NCBI GenBank assembly: GCA_036245525.1
Contig: BTPG01000005.1
Span: 1,103,575-1,167,574, forward strand
DNA from: Semisulcospira habei
Taxonomy: Eukaryota > Mollusca > Gastropoda > Semisulcospiridae
Direction of reading: 5' to 3'
DNA: 64,000 nt
In this document: positions 34,802-46,214 of the stretch, piece after piece
How positions within the stretch are numbered: position 1 is the first letter of the stretch
How the letters are laid out: each line of letters opens with the position of its first letter
Notes under the pieces: model-generated
Seen by the model: only the letters and a program-made list of their open reading frames with translations
Told to the model about the DNA's origin: nothing
Databases searched by the model: none
Program-made: the position numbers and the translations under genes

Positions 34802-35163
34802 AACCCATTTAGCTCCGATGCACTACAGCAGTAAGTGGATCACCTGATAATTCAAGGGTAGTGCCAGATTAGCTTGGCGCCGTAAATAGATCGACCATGA
34901 TAATTCAAGGATGGTGCAAGATTAGCTTGGCGCCGTAAGTGGATCGACCATGATAATTCAAGGATAGTGCCAGATTAGCTTGGCGCCGTAAATGGATCGA
35001 CCATGATATTCAGGATAGTGCAGATAGCTTGGCGCTTACGGCGCCAAGTTAATCTGGCACTATCCTTGAATTATTATGGTCGATCCATCTCCTGCAACTG
35101 ATACACGGTGGTTAAATGGCCTCAAAAATTTGAGAAATGTGGCCTTGGGGTTAAATGGGTTAA
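34802..35163. mobile_element. Family A MITE with amplified left arm
   Basis: Ends CCCATTTAGCTCC and GGGGTTAAATGGG, right TTAA at 35160-35163. The left arm (GATCGACCATGATAATTCAA ... TTGGCGCC) is present four times in tandem, spaced by GTAAATGG-type linkers, against a single right arm. Confidence 0.8.
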
Positions 35164-35712
35164 AGTGTGATTTGTAATGCATTTTGGTAAATGCTATCGT
35201 AAGCATATTTTCTTGTTGCCGGAACCTTTCCGTTGTCCTGTTACTTTTTCAGTTGGTCCTTACAACTCCCATTTCTCCTCCCCCACCCCCTCACCTCCCC
35301 CTCCCCACCATAACCCTCTTTTCTCATCTGCATCGACAAATCTTCGCAGACGGCTTTTTATTCCCCCATCAGTTGTATGCGGGGTCCATCTACTACGATT
35401 GGAAATCGAAATCCTTGTGATGACGTCGAGAATTTCGGCCCTACTAACGAGGCATGAATCTGAGATGAGATGGTGTTTTTACAGTATCTCGGTCGAATAT
35501 GGCCAGCACCTAACCCAACGCCATCCAACTGCAACAGGCATAGATGTTCATGCGCCCCCCCCCCACCCCCACCCTCCCTCCACTGAAATTGGCCCCATCT
35601 CTTCCTGACACTTAGAGTGGAATTTGATGAAATTTGCATCGGTCATACGGTTCCAACACCTTCGGACTGCCGAGAAAGAGCAAACAAAACCCAACTGCAA
35701 GAGACACTGAAC
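35164..35712. other. No gene recognised
   Basis: Contains a C-rich stretch at 35275-35300 and a half hairpin-B remnant (GCAACAGGCATAGATGTTCA) at about 35530. Confidence 0.35.
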
Positions 35713-35717
35713 CAGAT

Positions 35718-35750
35718 CAGGGCCGGATCAATCAGTTTTTAAGGTGGTAG

Positions 35751-35819
<69 letters not shown>

Positions 35820-36043
35820 CAATTTGTTTTTTTCTATTGCCAGGGTCTAGTATATATCAAAACACCACAACCGAAACTGTTCTTCTGAAGTACATTAAAG
35901 CACGCCCCCCCCCCCCCCCACCCACCCCCTCCCTCCTTCTCGGACCATGTTGTGGACTGGCTGTGAATTTATTTATTTTTAAGCCGGGGGGAGGGGGGGG
36001 TGCTGTAGTACCAAAGCCCCCCCCCCTTCTGGATCCGGCCCTG
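35718..36043. mobile_element. MITE with CAGGGCCGGATC termini and 5-bp TSD
   Basis: CAGAT at 35713-35717 and 36044-36048 flanks ends CAGGGCCGGATC / GGATCCGGCCCTG. The interior is a GT microsatellite (35754-35816) and C/G runs. Same family as 1097-1610. Confidence 0.8.
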
Positions 36044-36060
36044 CAGATATAAATCCAACT

Positions 36061-36126
36061 GCAAGAGACATAGATCCTCATGAGTCCCCGCAGTTGCGGG
36101 GGCTCATGAGGATCTATGCCTCTTGC
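36061..36126. repeat. Hairpin family B, copy 6
   Basis: GCAAGAGACATAGATCCTC ... GAGGATCTATGCCTCTTGC, centre CCCCGCAGTTGCGGGG. Confidence 0.9.
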
Positions 36127-36608
36127 TGACAGCACCTTGAATCGTTGGACGGGCGAAGCTCTTTGGCTTTTAATTAACTAAGTTTGCCGCAGAAACTCAA
36201 TTAGCCAGCAGTGAAGAGATTAAACCGTAGGAGTTGTCTGCGACCGGATAGAATTTTGACTTCAAAAAGATGTCTCATTATTTCTGGTCACGAAGTCCTC
36301 CCTTTCAATGCCTGGCTAAAGACAGTTATAGAACGCCATTCAGAGGTATTCAAGCGGCACTAGACTATTGTGCTATAATGAGGCTTGGCCAAGGATACAG
36401 CACGTGTGCTTTGTATAGAGTTACCGCGGGGTAAATTTACACAAATTAGTGCTATGGGGAACTTTCCCTTTTAAAAAAAACAAAACAATGCCATCCTCTT
36501 CAAACCTGACTACCTTGCACAAAACATGACACGATAAAATGCAATCAATACGCTTATAAAATATTTTATATTTGTTTTCAAGAACCACAACGTTAGAAGG
36601 GCAATTAC

Positions 36609-36790
36609 CTTCGTGGTTTGGATCGCAAGGGCCATATTTCCAAGAATATCGAATCAGGCGAAATTCACACCCGCAATCGCCGAATACGTTTCGGACGAAA
36701 TTCCCCAAATGGACCTCGCCTGGAGTTATCTGCGGTAGACGTGAAACGTGACGCCGGCGGAAGAAAAAGTCACGGCCACACAATACCCCA
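36609..36790 (-). CDS. Candidate cysteine-containing exon
   Basis: Open minus-strand frame between a CTCGTTAG acceptor-like site and a CACGAAG|GTAATT donor-like site: GVLCGRDFFFRRRHVSRLPQ, ITPGEVHLGNFVRNVFGDCG, CEFRLIRYSWKYGPCDPNHE. Four cysteines, basic then mixed composition, no low complexity. The frame stays open from 36894 to 36421, so the exon limits are a guess. No family recognised; it could be a host exon, an old transposon exon or chance. Confidence 0.3.
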
Positions 36791-37018
36791 CTAACGAGAC
36801 ATCGGGGAATGCAGCAGAAGATAATTGTGTAAGGGTCTGTGATGATGGACCTTAACGCTCCACAGCCATAAGGTTCAATATCACAGACCAGCACACACGG
36901 ACCTCAGACCACCTAGGCAAAGCTTTTCCAAGGAAGTTTGTACTTGGGGAAAACTAGAAGAGAAAAGACGTACACTTCCGTACTGTCACAAATCGCCTGC
37001 GCCTGTGCACAGCTGTAT

Positions 37019-37234
37019 TTAACTCCTTCTACCCCAGACACACCACAGCAAGATAAGGATCGACTATGATAGTTCAAGGGTGATGCCAGAATAGCTTGGC
37101 GCCCATATGGGCGCCAAGCTATTCTGGCATCACCCTTGAACTATCATGGTCGATCTGTGTCCTGCACTAGAGTGCAGTCTTCAGAGGACAACGGCAACAT
37201 TTGGGGATTTCGGTGTTGGGGCAGAATGAGTTAA
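37019..37234. mobile_element. Family A palindromic MITE
   Basis: TTAA at 37019-37022 and 37231-37234; ends CTCCTTCTACCCC / GGGGCAGAATGAG; core AGAATAGCTTGGCGCC / GGCGCCAAGCTATTCT. Closest relatives are 63247-63460 and 481-673. Confidence 0.9.
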
Positions 37235-37242
37235 GCACAGTT

Positions 37243-37623
37243 CACCCATTTAACCTCATCGCCACGTTTCCAAACTTTTAGAAGTGTCACAACAACTATG
37301 TACCAGAGGCCAGTTGCACGAGCGAGCCTAGTCCTGCACCAGCCACTAAGCAAGGTGCGCCGCTGAGCGGGCATAGTCCAGGGGCCAGTTGCATGAGCGA
37401 GCCTAGTCCTGCACCAGCCACTAAGCAAGGTCCGCCGCTATAGCGGGGTGCTTAGTCCTTGCTTAGTGGCTGGCGCAGGACTAAGCTCGCGCATGCAACT
37501 GGCCCTAGTTCCAGGAGTTGGATCGACCATGATAATTCAAGGGTAGTGCCAAATTAGCTTGGCACTACCCTTGAATTATCACGGTCGATACATCTGCTGT
37601 GGTGCGCTGGGGCTAAAAGTGTT
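37243..37623. mobile_element. Family A MITE with another palindrome nested inside
   Basis: Outer ends CACCCATTTAACC and GGGGCTAAAAGTG, core GATCGACCATGATAATTCAA. Between 37309 and 37506 sits a different inverted repeat: GGCCAGTTGCATGAGCGAGC, AGTCCTGCACCAGCCACTAA and their complements, with the left arm partly duplicated. Confidence 0.75.
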
Positions 37624-37850
37624 AGCCATAGCTGATTGATTGATATACACCGCGCGCAGAGCATGTTCTGAGCAACCTTTAAAGTTTTTGTTTGGTTGTT
37701 GTTTTTTTGTTGTTTTATTTAAAGACAACGTGATCTTATAAGACACGTGTTCTCTCAAGAGAAGCCTTTAAAGGCCTAAGTGTCACCTGTAGATAAAGAC
37801 CCTCATTTAGAGGTTACAGTCACCCAAAAGAAGGTCTTCAACGACAAGAG

Positions 37851-37902
37851 TTAGTTATTTGGGTTTAACGCCGAGCAGGCGACTAAGGCCATCTCACGGC
37901 GG
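37851..37902 (-). mobile_element. 52-bp LINE 3'-tail insertion with 14-bp TSD
   Basis: TTCAACGACAAGAG at 37837-37850 and 37903-37916 brackets only 52 bp. On the minus strand these are GAGATGGCCTTAGTCGCCTG, CTCGGCGTTAAACCCAAATAA, the same end as the I-like LINE at 22972. A severely 5'-truncated LINE or SINE insertion. Confidence 0.9.
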
Positions 37903-38033
37903 TTCAACGACAAGAGATCTCTAGTGGTTGCTAAGTACAGGTTTGCGCTACTAATTGTCTTACTTGAAACGTATCCCAGTAAGACGCTGCGCCGGTGTGA
38001 GGAGATTTTTCAGAATGGGTTACTGCCTGATCA

Positions 38034-38148
38034 GTACACATACCAAGGGGAATTACTCAGCACTGGACGGTTAGATCCCCTGCCCCCTGGGCAGGGGATC
38101 CAAATGCTTGTTATGTCCAGCGCTGAGTAATTCCCCTTGGTATTTGTA
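38034..38148. repeat. Hairpin C
   Basis: GTACACATACCAAGGGGAAT ... ATTCCCCTTGGTATTTGTAC arms of about 40 bp, with an inner GATCCCCTGCC/GGCAGGGGATC hairpin. Confidence 0.8.
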
Positions 38149-38690
38149 CTGTTCTATCTGTTTGCCTGATCATTTTCCAGCATTTGAAATGATCCCCCAT
38201 TACATCTTATCCTGAAGATGCGCCACACAGACGCACACACGACCCATCTGAACAATTTGGAAATTTGAAAGCGGAAGAAGCTAATCCTGAATAAACCTAA
38301 ATTTAGTTGCTGGTTATGTCAACCTTTGGCCGGGTCACAAAGTATGACCGGAAACAGCAGCAATCAGTCAGAACTTCACTCACACCAAAACGTCATGCGA
38401 CTCAAGAAACAAAAGACACAAACAACGCAAACCCCAGAAGGTAAACAACAAAGAAACAAACACCAAAAAAGACATATGGTAAAAAATAAATAAATTTAAA
38501 AAAAAAACCAAGAAGCAACAACACGTACTTGTGCGCTCCAAGTGCCTTGTGTTCAAGACCCCCCTTCTCATGTCTCTGTCCGAGCGGATCAACGTCGTTG
38601 AAGAAGCATGGCATCTGAAATAGAACAAAAAATCACCATTTGTAACATAAGCAGTTGGAACACCGTGGATTCCTCATCCATGTCCTTTCA
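38149..38690. other. No gene recognised
   Basis: A-rich stretch at 38440-38520; no supported feature. Confidence 0.4.
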
Positions 38691-38693
38691 TAT

Positions 38694-38756
38694 GCAAGCG
38701 GCATAGACCCTCATGAACCATGCAGCTGCAGGGGTTCATGGGTCTATGCCTCTTGC
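38694..38756. repeat. Hairpin family B, copy 7
   Basis: GCAAGCGGCATAGACCCTCA ... GGGTCTATGCCTCTTGC. Confidence 0.8.
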
Positions 38757-39494
38757 TAAAATGGATTGAACTCATTTACATCTGAATTTGAGCGACCATC
38801 TGCTTTTACAGTCTCAGCCTGCGCAAAGAATGTAGTGAGCGATGCTTGCCGCCTGTTTGCAAGTCACGTTATGTGTAATGCGGATAATGCGAAACGTGCC
38901 GACATATACACGGGGTACTGACGGGATGGAGGGGCGGGGGTGGGGGAGGGAGGGGGGGGGGGGCGCGGCTGAGGCAGACACAAAGTAAACCTCACACATC
39001 TGCACAGAAGGCATAAATTCAAAAGCTTATAATACTGATGAGCAAAAGAAATGTGACATCATCAGATTCATCGGAAACGGTTCAGCGTGTCGAGCCTAAA
39101 GATGTTGTGTTTCTGTTGCTCGTCAGTTCATATTCAGATTCCTGTCTCTAGCATGCAAAGATCGGCGTCTAAGTCCCAGAGGCGGTCGTGGTGTCCAAGT
39201 GGGCGTGACTTCACGCCTGAGAGGGCAGGAATGCTCGAGAGTTATGGCGGGCAAACAGTTCGTTATTTTCGCCCGGTACTTCACACTCATTTACTGGGAC
39301 AGCTGGAGCCAATCATTCGTCACCAACAGGTACAGATTCTAATGAGCTCCTGCGGCATGCGTACTACCTAACATCACAACGTAATATTGCACAGTAGAAC
39401 CTGTTTGCGCAACAGCATATATTTTGCAAGGACAAAGTGGTCTTAAAAACTGAACAGGTGCTCTTCCACATGAAATCCTGGTGAACAAAATGTT

Positions 39495-39591
39495 TCACCT
39501 GTCGTTAAAGACCATCATTTTGGTGGCTGTAGCTGTGGCTGTGGCTGTAGTCACCTAACTGACGGTCTTTAATGACAGGTGATTTTTCACA
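39495..39591. repeat. Hairpin family I, longer copy
   Basis: TCACCTGTCGTTAAAGACC ... GGTCTTTAATGACAGGTGA arms; loop is a short GTGGCT repeat. Relative of 4996-5050. Confidence 0.75.
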
Positions 39592-39638
39592 GGGTGGCCG
39601 CTCAAAGCAGCTTCTGTTGTGCACGTTGGCATACAGTG

Positions 39639-39855
39639 TTAACTCTTTTAGTCCCCGGGACCCTGCAGCAGGAGATGGTGTTGATCATGATAATTCAAGG
39701 GTGGTGCCAGATGAGTTTGGCGCCTTCAGGCGCCAAGCTCATCTGGCACTACCCTTGAATTATCATGATCAATCCATCTCCTATAACTGGGTACATAGTC
39801 GTTAGGCAACACCTCCAACATTTGAGAAATGGGACCTTGAGGCTGAAAGTGTTAA
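39639..39855. mobile_element. Family A palindromic MITE
   Basis: TTAA at 39639-39642 and 39852-39855; core CAGATGAGTTTGGCGCC / GGCGCCAAGCTCATCTG, showing a changed stem base pair relative to other copies. Confidence 0.85.
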
Positions 39856-39997
39856 TATCAAGTACGAGCATGTCTAGTTCTACACGCGCTGCCTGAGCTA
39901 ACGCGACAGCTCCGACACCACGACAGTTCATGCAGTTTCCGCTAATACAATCATAATAAATACTTGGACGTCACCACACGTCGGACGACGATATTAA

Positions 39998-40388
39998 AGG
40001 TCCTGGTTCAGCAATTAGTCAGTTGAGGACAGCGAAAAAAAATTTCGAAGTCCCTACCTGACTTGAAGTGCAACCCTGACAGGGCCTCATCAGATGGGAT
40101 CCCCGAACATTCACGTTACTATAGCTGCTGTAGAGTGTCAGACGTCCTTGACGGCTGTCACAGTTCATGCAAACAGGTATACGCCACTCAGCTGCCAAAG
40201 GTCACTTCCAGTTGCATCTGTCCGTACACGGTAACACCCACAATTCTCGTGCAACAACAACGAAAGATGACTATCCAACTTTCACTTCTGGGCCGGTACT
40301 GGGAAGCACTGAGCGACGTCCACAGCGTCCAAAAATGGCCCAGGGAATGGTGACGGTACGTCGAACATGCTATATCGTGGTCTTCTCA
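39998..40388 (+). repeat. Left terminal inverted repeat of the Kolobok-like element
   Basis: Pairs with 47028-47422. Shared blocks include AGTGTCAGACGTCCTTGACG, GCTGTCACAGTTCA and TCACTTCCAGTTGCATCTGT; homology ends near GTGGTCTT. By eye roughly 85% identical. Confidence 0.85.
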
Positions 40389-40688
40389 TTTCTTATGTCC
40401 TCGCATTTATCCAAAACAAGGTTTCCTCGAAAGCGTTTGCAAACAACAAGTCTTTATGGTAGTCGCCATTTTTACGAAGGGAAGCTACTAGATAATGTTT
40501 GTGTAAGGGACAGCACTCCCGTGCTAAGCAACGCGCAAACGCCCACCTCAAAACGATTTTATTTTTCACAAAAGCCTGGGAGATAATTTACAGGTCATCA
40601 TGCAACAATGTGATGTGCATGGGTGACAGTGCGAGAATATGAAATGAATGTAAACGGGACATAAATATGCCCCATAAATCCATGGCCA

Positions 40689-40754
40689 GCAAGCGATATA
40701 CATTCCCATGAGCTCCTGCGGATGCAGGGGCTCATGAGAATGTATGACGTTTGC
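40689..40754. repeat. Hairpin family B, copy 8
   Basis: GCAAGCGATATACATTCCC ... GAGAATGTATGACGTTTGC, centre CTCCTGCGGATGCAGGGG; inside the Kolobok-like element. Confidence 0.8.
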
Positions 40755-41002
40755 ATTTGGAACAGGCTGGCTGAAGGCCTGTTCTGTCTGAACCAAACAG
40801 CTGAAATTCAGCTTTTCGGGATTTTGAAAAGCTGAATCAGCTTCTAGGAGTGAAGACGGTCACCCATTGATGTGATTGTGCCTGTTCGTGTGTGTTACAC
40901 GGACATAAAATTTGATTCCATTATAAGAATCTAAGCACTAGGTAATATTTTGCTTTGTCGTTTACTTCTCATCTTGTTTTTTGTTTTTTTGTATCACAAA
41001 AG

Positions 41003-41172
41003 ATAATTACCGTCTGCAAACTTGATGAGTTCAGTGATAATATTTTCTCCCCAGACCAACTGCTGTCTATGCACACGCAATGCACCCTGCCCAATGCATA
41101 CCTCATGCAGGTGCCTGACAGCAAACACCGATACACCAACTACAAGCTAAAGGGTGCACGAGCAAACGAGAG
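41003..41172 (+). CDS. Candidate exon of a second Kolobok-associated gene
   Basis: Between ATCACAAAAG and a GC-type donor AG|GCAAGT, the plus frame reads IITVCKLDEFSDNIFSPDQL, LSMHTQCTLPNAYLMQVPDS, KHRYTNYKLKGARANE. Balanced composition suggests true coding, but no family recognised. It faces the minus-strand transposase. Confidence 0.35.
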
Positions 41173-41867
41173 GCAAGTTTCAAAATAATTAGATACAGGG
41201 CCGCAGCAGATGGTTCCGGCCTTCGCCATACCAATAATGTATACATTTTTTTGACAAGACCATATAATTATGTCTGTTTATGCCCTCGACCCAAATTAAT
41301 TTAAATGTTACTAATTTTTCCATTTTTGGGGGGTTGTGCGAATTCTTCCCCCCCCCCCCCCCCCCCCCTGCCCGATTGACTTTAGGAAGCAGATGAAAGC
41401 AAGCTGGCATCATGCAGGCATGCACCCCTTCGGCTGGAGCATTAGGTTTCTTTCACCTCGTGCTATGGTTATGAGATATGAAATAAATGTTAGGAAACAG
41501 ATATATATATATATTATGTAATTGGTATTCTAACCACAATATATTTCATTCATAGTTTATCTATGTTTGCACGGACAGCAAACCATGTGGGATTTATTTC
41601 TGATTACTCCATATAGCAATGTTCTCTATCAGAAAACTGAAATGACTCAACCCGCAAAAATAAATATCAAGGAAATATATCAGTTCACAACAGCAAGAGG
41701 TATATCTCACTTGATCTTCATTTTGTGACAAAAACATTGTTTTCAAATACACTTCAACGTATGGCTTATTTGTTTATATCTGTACTGAGTGAAACTGTTA
41801 AAAATGCCTTTCATTGTGAGGCTTCTCTTATGAGTTTACCAAAATCGTCAAGTACATCAATAAGTGT

Positions 41868-41966
41868 CTCTTGGCTTGACTTCACGAACGAAGATTCTAT
41901 AGGGCTTGCCCACGTCGTCTGCAGGCATTTTCGTGGCTGCGGAGGCCAATCCGGGACAGGCAGGTT
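41868..41966 (-). mobile_element. 99-bp 3' fragment of the tRNA-headed LINE, 15-bp TSD
   Basis: TACATCAATAAGTGT at 41853-41867 and 41967-41981. The minus-strand insert matches the 3' end of the LINE at 55031-59046 (CCTGTCCCGGATTGGCCTCC through GTCAAGCCAAGAG), so both inserts define the same 3' terminus. Confidence 0.9.
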
Positions 41967-42527
41967 TACATCAATAAGTGTATACATAAATAAAACACAA
42001 TTACCATGATTGTCATAATTCCTAAAAATACAGCTGATTTTTTTTATGAAATGAGTATGTCTATCCTCAACAAGACCAAGTAGTCTATGTACCCTACAGA
42101 ACCACATAGTCCAGATCAAAATGGTGACTGCGAAGCGTGTGTAATGCAGAGACGAACTCAACGAAAAAAAGAAAGACGCTTAGAAAAGACAGCCACAACA
42201 CAATTTTATTCATATTATCTAGTAATAAATTGTGTTGTAACTGTCATTTCTAAGCAACGTTCTTTCCTCATAGGGTTCTTCTCTACAGAACAACATACAT
42301 GTGCACTTTTACTTCCTGCACCATATATAACTGTAATAATACATGAGGCAAAAACACAAACAGAACAGAGACAACCATTTTAATTATAAAGAAACAATTT
42401 CAGTGATGTCATTGAATTATATGCATGGTATATTTTGCTTATGATGCTGTCATTCAAACTTGGTCACTGTGTTTTGGTAAGTGAGGGAGAGGGGGGGGGG
42501 GGGCTGGAGGGGGCGGGTACACATGCA

Positions 42528-42649
<122 letters not shown>

Positions 42650-42752
42650 GCAATGATTTCCTAATGTAATGTTACATATGGCAATATAGTTCTATCATCA
42701 TATGCTAAATTTTGCTATCCACCAAAATGCTAATATTGCCATGATTCCACAG

Positions 42753-42940
42753 CAGACAGACAGCCTTCATGGACAGGTCCAACCAGTGAAGAGACAACAG
42801 ACTGGCCAGTGTCAAACATGTCACCAAACTGCAGGGACGTTAGCAGCAGTCACACAGAAACTTTGGAACAGCAAACAGCCTGATGCAGTGCAGTGTGCCC
42901 CAACTTGCTCTCAGCAGGCAGCTGCAAGACAAGAACAAAG
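42753..42940 (+). CDS. Candidate Gln-rich exon, second Kolobok-associated gene
   Basis: Acceptor TGATTCCACAG and donor CAAAG|GTCAGT bracket an open plus frame: QTDSLHGQVQPVKRQQTGQC, QTCHQTAGTLAAVTQKLWNS, KQPDAVQCAPTCSQQAAA. Both splice sites are good, but the composition is biased and no domain is recognised. Confidence 0.35.
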
Positions 42941-43742
42941 GTCAGTTAGTACATGTGAAGATGTACTGCAAACACTGTTCTAGATGAGTTTACTTGGCTA
43001 CCGGGTATCAGCCAGTATAATCTACTCAACATGAAACCAACCGTAATGAATCAATCACAGCCAGTGTAATCAATAAACTCCATACAAGACAGATTTGCAA
43101 AATAACTTTTACAAACAATTTCTTTGTCTCGGTGATGGTCAAACGATTTATACAGTTTTGTTCTAATAATAAAAGACATTGTAGCTTTGCAATGCTGCTT
43201 GGTAACATGATATTATATGAATATGTTTTCAGGCCAACATAACCAACTTTTCCCTGGGGGAGACTAAAGATGCACTCAACCGATGAGCAGCCCCTGGTGA
43301 CCATATCGAATGTGGGAGTAGAGGCGACACCTTATCAGCGCTGTGACCAGTGAAGACAATCCGGCCTACTGTTTGTGTGGGAATCATCTAATAATAATGG
43401 ACAACAAGAACTACTGAATTTGATCCAGCTGATCGAGTTAACAGAAGAACCAACTTTTCTAGATATTTGTAAGAAGCAGACCGAAGTCAAATTTTGCAGC
43501 GTCAAAAATTATAGCATCACATTTGCAAATAAAATTCCCACATTATAATAGCAATCAAACATCACCAACACTCTACATACAGATTTTTTTCAGTTGTGGC
43601 ATGAGAGCCATATGGGGCTTGGCAACAGCAAACACTGTTGCTCTTGTCAGGTGGCCATAATCAGATGGCAGTTTCTAAGCCCCAATCTAAACTACCTGAG
43701 GGCACTATCTGGTTGTGTATGTGTGTGAAACCAACCTCCAAG

Positions 43743-43878
43743 TCTTTACTTCTGCTGAAAAACCACATCCACTCGTCGCTCAATCTTGTCATCTGTACTG
43801 CGTAGGTAATGTAACAAACTGGAGAGCTTCTCATCAGTGAGGCATTGGGGATACAAGGCCACGGAGCACATTCCTTGA
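43743..43878 (-). pseudogene. Kolobok-like transposase, possible last exon
   Basis: A strong acceptor (TTTTTTCTCATCAAG) precedes a frame MCSVALYPQCLTDEKLSSLL, HYLRSTDDKIERRVDVVFQQK and stop. Its phase does not match the preceding exon exactly, so a small exon may be missing or a shift has occurred. Confidence 0.45.
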
Positions 43879-44380
43879 TGAGAAAAAACAGAATGAAGAG
43901 AAGATTTTCATTAACTTTTAAAATTTACTTTCTGTCATGGAGATTGTTTACATCTGTTTGTACAAGTAGTTGGGACATGAATAAATGGACACATGCATGT
44001 AATATATACTCCATATTGTGCACTTTGTACTCTCTATACAAGAAAGTATTAAAGTTGAATGTAAAAACAAAATGTTGGACATTTTTTGTTTTCAATATAT
44101 TTGGACATTCTTCTTCATAAATTGCATACATGTCTGCTTTCATTTTTCATCCTTGTTATAACTACATACTGTAAACAGTGCACATGAACAGGAATTTTGC
44201 ACCTGACTTGCCATAAGAAAGAATTAGTTTTCATGGTCAGTGTCACAATCCTAAATAGTATATTTCTACAAATACATGTACTGTAATGATACTGAAAATG
44301 ACATGTACAATACTGCACTTGTACCAGAAATTGCACAAGTGTGTAACATACATGTACTATGCATATTTCTGCTGTGCTAC

Positions 44381-44545
44381 CTGGTATGCCACAGAGTGCC
44401 TGTTGCTAATCTTGGTATACTGCTTGCATACTTGGTGGTTGAAGTCAAGGATGGTAAGCCTGTTGCGCATTGTGTAGCCTTTGTAGCCAATGAAAGTTTT
44501 TGGGGGGGCCATTTCATTTTCAGCCACATAGATACATCCCCTTGA
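44381..44545 (-). pseudogene. Kolobok-like transposase exon with LDFN motif
   Basis: Acceptor GAGTGTTAG, donor CAG|GTAGCA. Encodes SRGCIYVAENEMAPPKTFIG, YKGYTMRNRLTILDFNHQVC, KQYTKISNRHSVAYQ. The PPK-x-F-x-x-Y-x-G-Y ... R-x-x-LTILDFNH block is the conserved C-terminal signature of Kolobok transposases. Open throughout. Confidence 0.7.
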
Positions 44546-44625
44546 CTAACACTCAAAACACTCAATGATGAGACTGAAACATATCTAAACTCTAAGTCAA
44601 AATAAGTGCATAAATAAGACATGAT

Positions 44626-44731
44626 ACCTTGATCATGCCTGGCGAGGACACTCGTAATGTGTGGTGATGGTTGATAACAGGCTTTATCCCTTGTTTCAAG
44701 TGGTGTTTAGCCTTTGGCAGCAGCAAAGAAA
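44626..44731 (-). pseudogene. Kolobok-like transposase exon
   Basis: Acceptor CTGTTTTCAG and donor ATCAAG|GTATCA bracket SLLLPKAKHHLKQGIKPVIN, HHHTLRVSSPGMIK. Sits between the FDVWH exon and the LDFN exon, as expected for the region where these transposases carry a His-rich segment. Confidence 0.55.
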
Positions 44732-44919
44732 CTGAAAACAGATGGCCAATATAATAGATAAAGCAAAACCTGAAAGTAAAAAAAGCACAAAAGTGAAAAT
44801 GTACCAGCAGCAGTTTATACTGAGTAGGTTATTTCGATGACAGGACAGTTTCGTGTGTTTTTGTTCTGCATACACTCAAGGATATAATCCTCCATGTAAA
44901 CACACAGCTCAACTCAAAC

Positions 44920-44982
44920 CTTTTATGCAATTCGCTTGCCTTTGTGCCACACATCAAAGTAATGATCCAGATTTTTCAGTGG
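44920..44982 (-). pseudogene. Kolobok-like transposase exon with FDVWHKGK
   Basis: Acceptor TTGATCGCAG; donor AAAAG|GTTTGA. Encodes PLKNLDHYFDVWHKGKRIA, stop, K. H-x-FDVWH-x-x-K is the hallmark block of the Kolobok catalytic core. The in-frame TAA, where relatives have Lys or similar, shows inactivation. Confidence 0.75.
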
Positions 44983-45334
44983 CTGCGATCAAGTCAGTAA
45001 TAATATACAAATCTATTTCATACTGGAAAAAAGATACATGCATTACAGAGTGGCAAACTGACCGGTAGCTAGCACTAGCTGTTATGAAGACTTGGGAGAA
45101 AAACCACCATGGCACCATGATAATAATGTTTACTGTCAACTTGTAAATATACTTACAGTGTGGAGGTAGCAGTCATATGTAAATCATAACTTAGTGTTGT
45201 GACAGCAATATTTCCAGGACACTATAAGCTACTTTATGTGTGATGCGATAACACTTTTACAAACAAAAATGATTTTGTGCAAGCGCACGGGTGTACCATA
45301 CTTCAAAATCAAATGCCACCAAACTGATAATTAC

Positions 45335-45511
45335 CTGAAAGTAGCAGGAGATTACAGTAGAACTCTTGTCGGTGACAACTTATCGGACAGGTCTTGCTGT
45401 CTTCAGAAACTCGATGCCATGCTGTGCATTCACCAGTTTCAAGTCACCTGACCTTGTGACAGCCCTGCTGTCTAGAAACAAACCCTAAACACAGTCATGG
45501 ATGGACAAAAC
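45335..45511 (-). pseudogene. Kolobok-like transposase exon, DDE region
   Basis: Acceptor TTTCTTTTTCAACAG, donor CAG|GTAATT. The frame reads VLSIHDCV, stop, GLFLDSRAVTRSGDLKLVNA, QHGIEFLKTARPVR, stop, VVTDKSSTVISCYFQ. VVTDK before FDVWH resembles the second catalytic Asp region of these transposases. Two in-frame stops. Confidence 0.5.
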
Positions 45512-45999
45512 CTGTTGAAAAAGAAATAAATACAGAAAATAGGCATGTGTGCACATACGCATGTGCGTGTGGCTTTCTAAAAATGGCTTAGTCACAAAAT
45601 AGCAGCACATTTGAGTGTTATGATATGGAGCAATATATACATACATGTATTTACATGATTCACAGAAAAACTAGCAATAAAATATTTTGGTATACAAGAA
45701 TGATATTATAAGTTTTTGTCACTCATATTTCTCCTGTTTATAAGCTTGTGGTTTCAGGAAAATATGAGAAATACATTGTATCAGTGGCAAGCCAACTTAC
45801 AATAGACCACTTATATACCTGATTGTGAGTTTCATAATGAATTATGCACATACATGTATTGCTCTATTTCATCACACTGAAATGTGCTGTTATTTTGTGA
45901 ACAAATATATTTTAGGTTGATTATAGTGGTATATTTTATCCTTACCTAGACCTGTTGATTATATTCTCATCCAGACAATTGCTGATGTTGTTTTCATAC

Positions 46000-46165
46000 A
46001 GCGAGCAGCTGTACATTTGTTTTCATTCAGACAGCTGAACATTTTGTCTGTGTTCAGACAACTGCAGGTATATTTTGTTTTTTATTCAGACAGCTGTATA
46101 TTTAATTCTATTCAGACAGCTGTATATTTTGTTCTAAATATAAGCCAGCTGTACATTTTGTCCCA
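46000..46165. repeat. Degenerate ~28-bp tandem repeat
   Basis: Five or six units of ATTCAGACAGCTGTATATTT with variants, followed by a short CA run at 46170-46193. Confidence 0.8.
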
Positions 46166-46214
46166 AGCACACACACACACACACACACACACACATTTTA
46201 GGTTCACAACTTAC

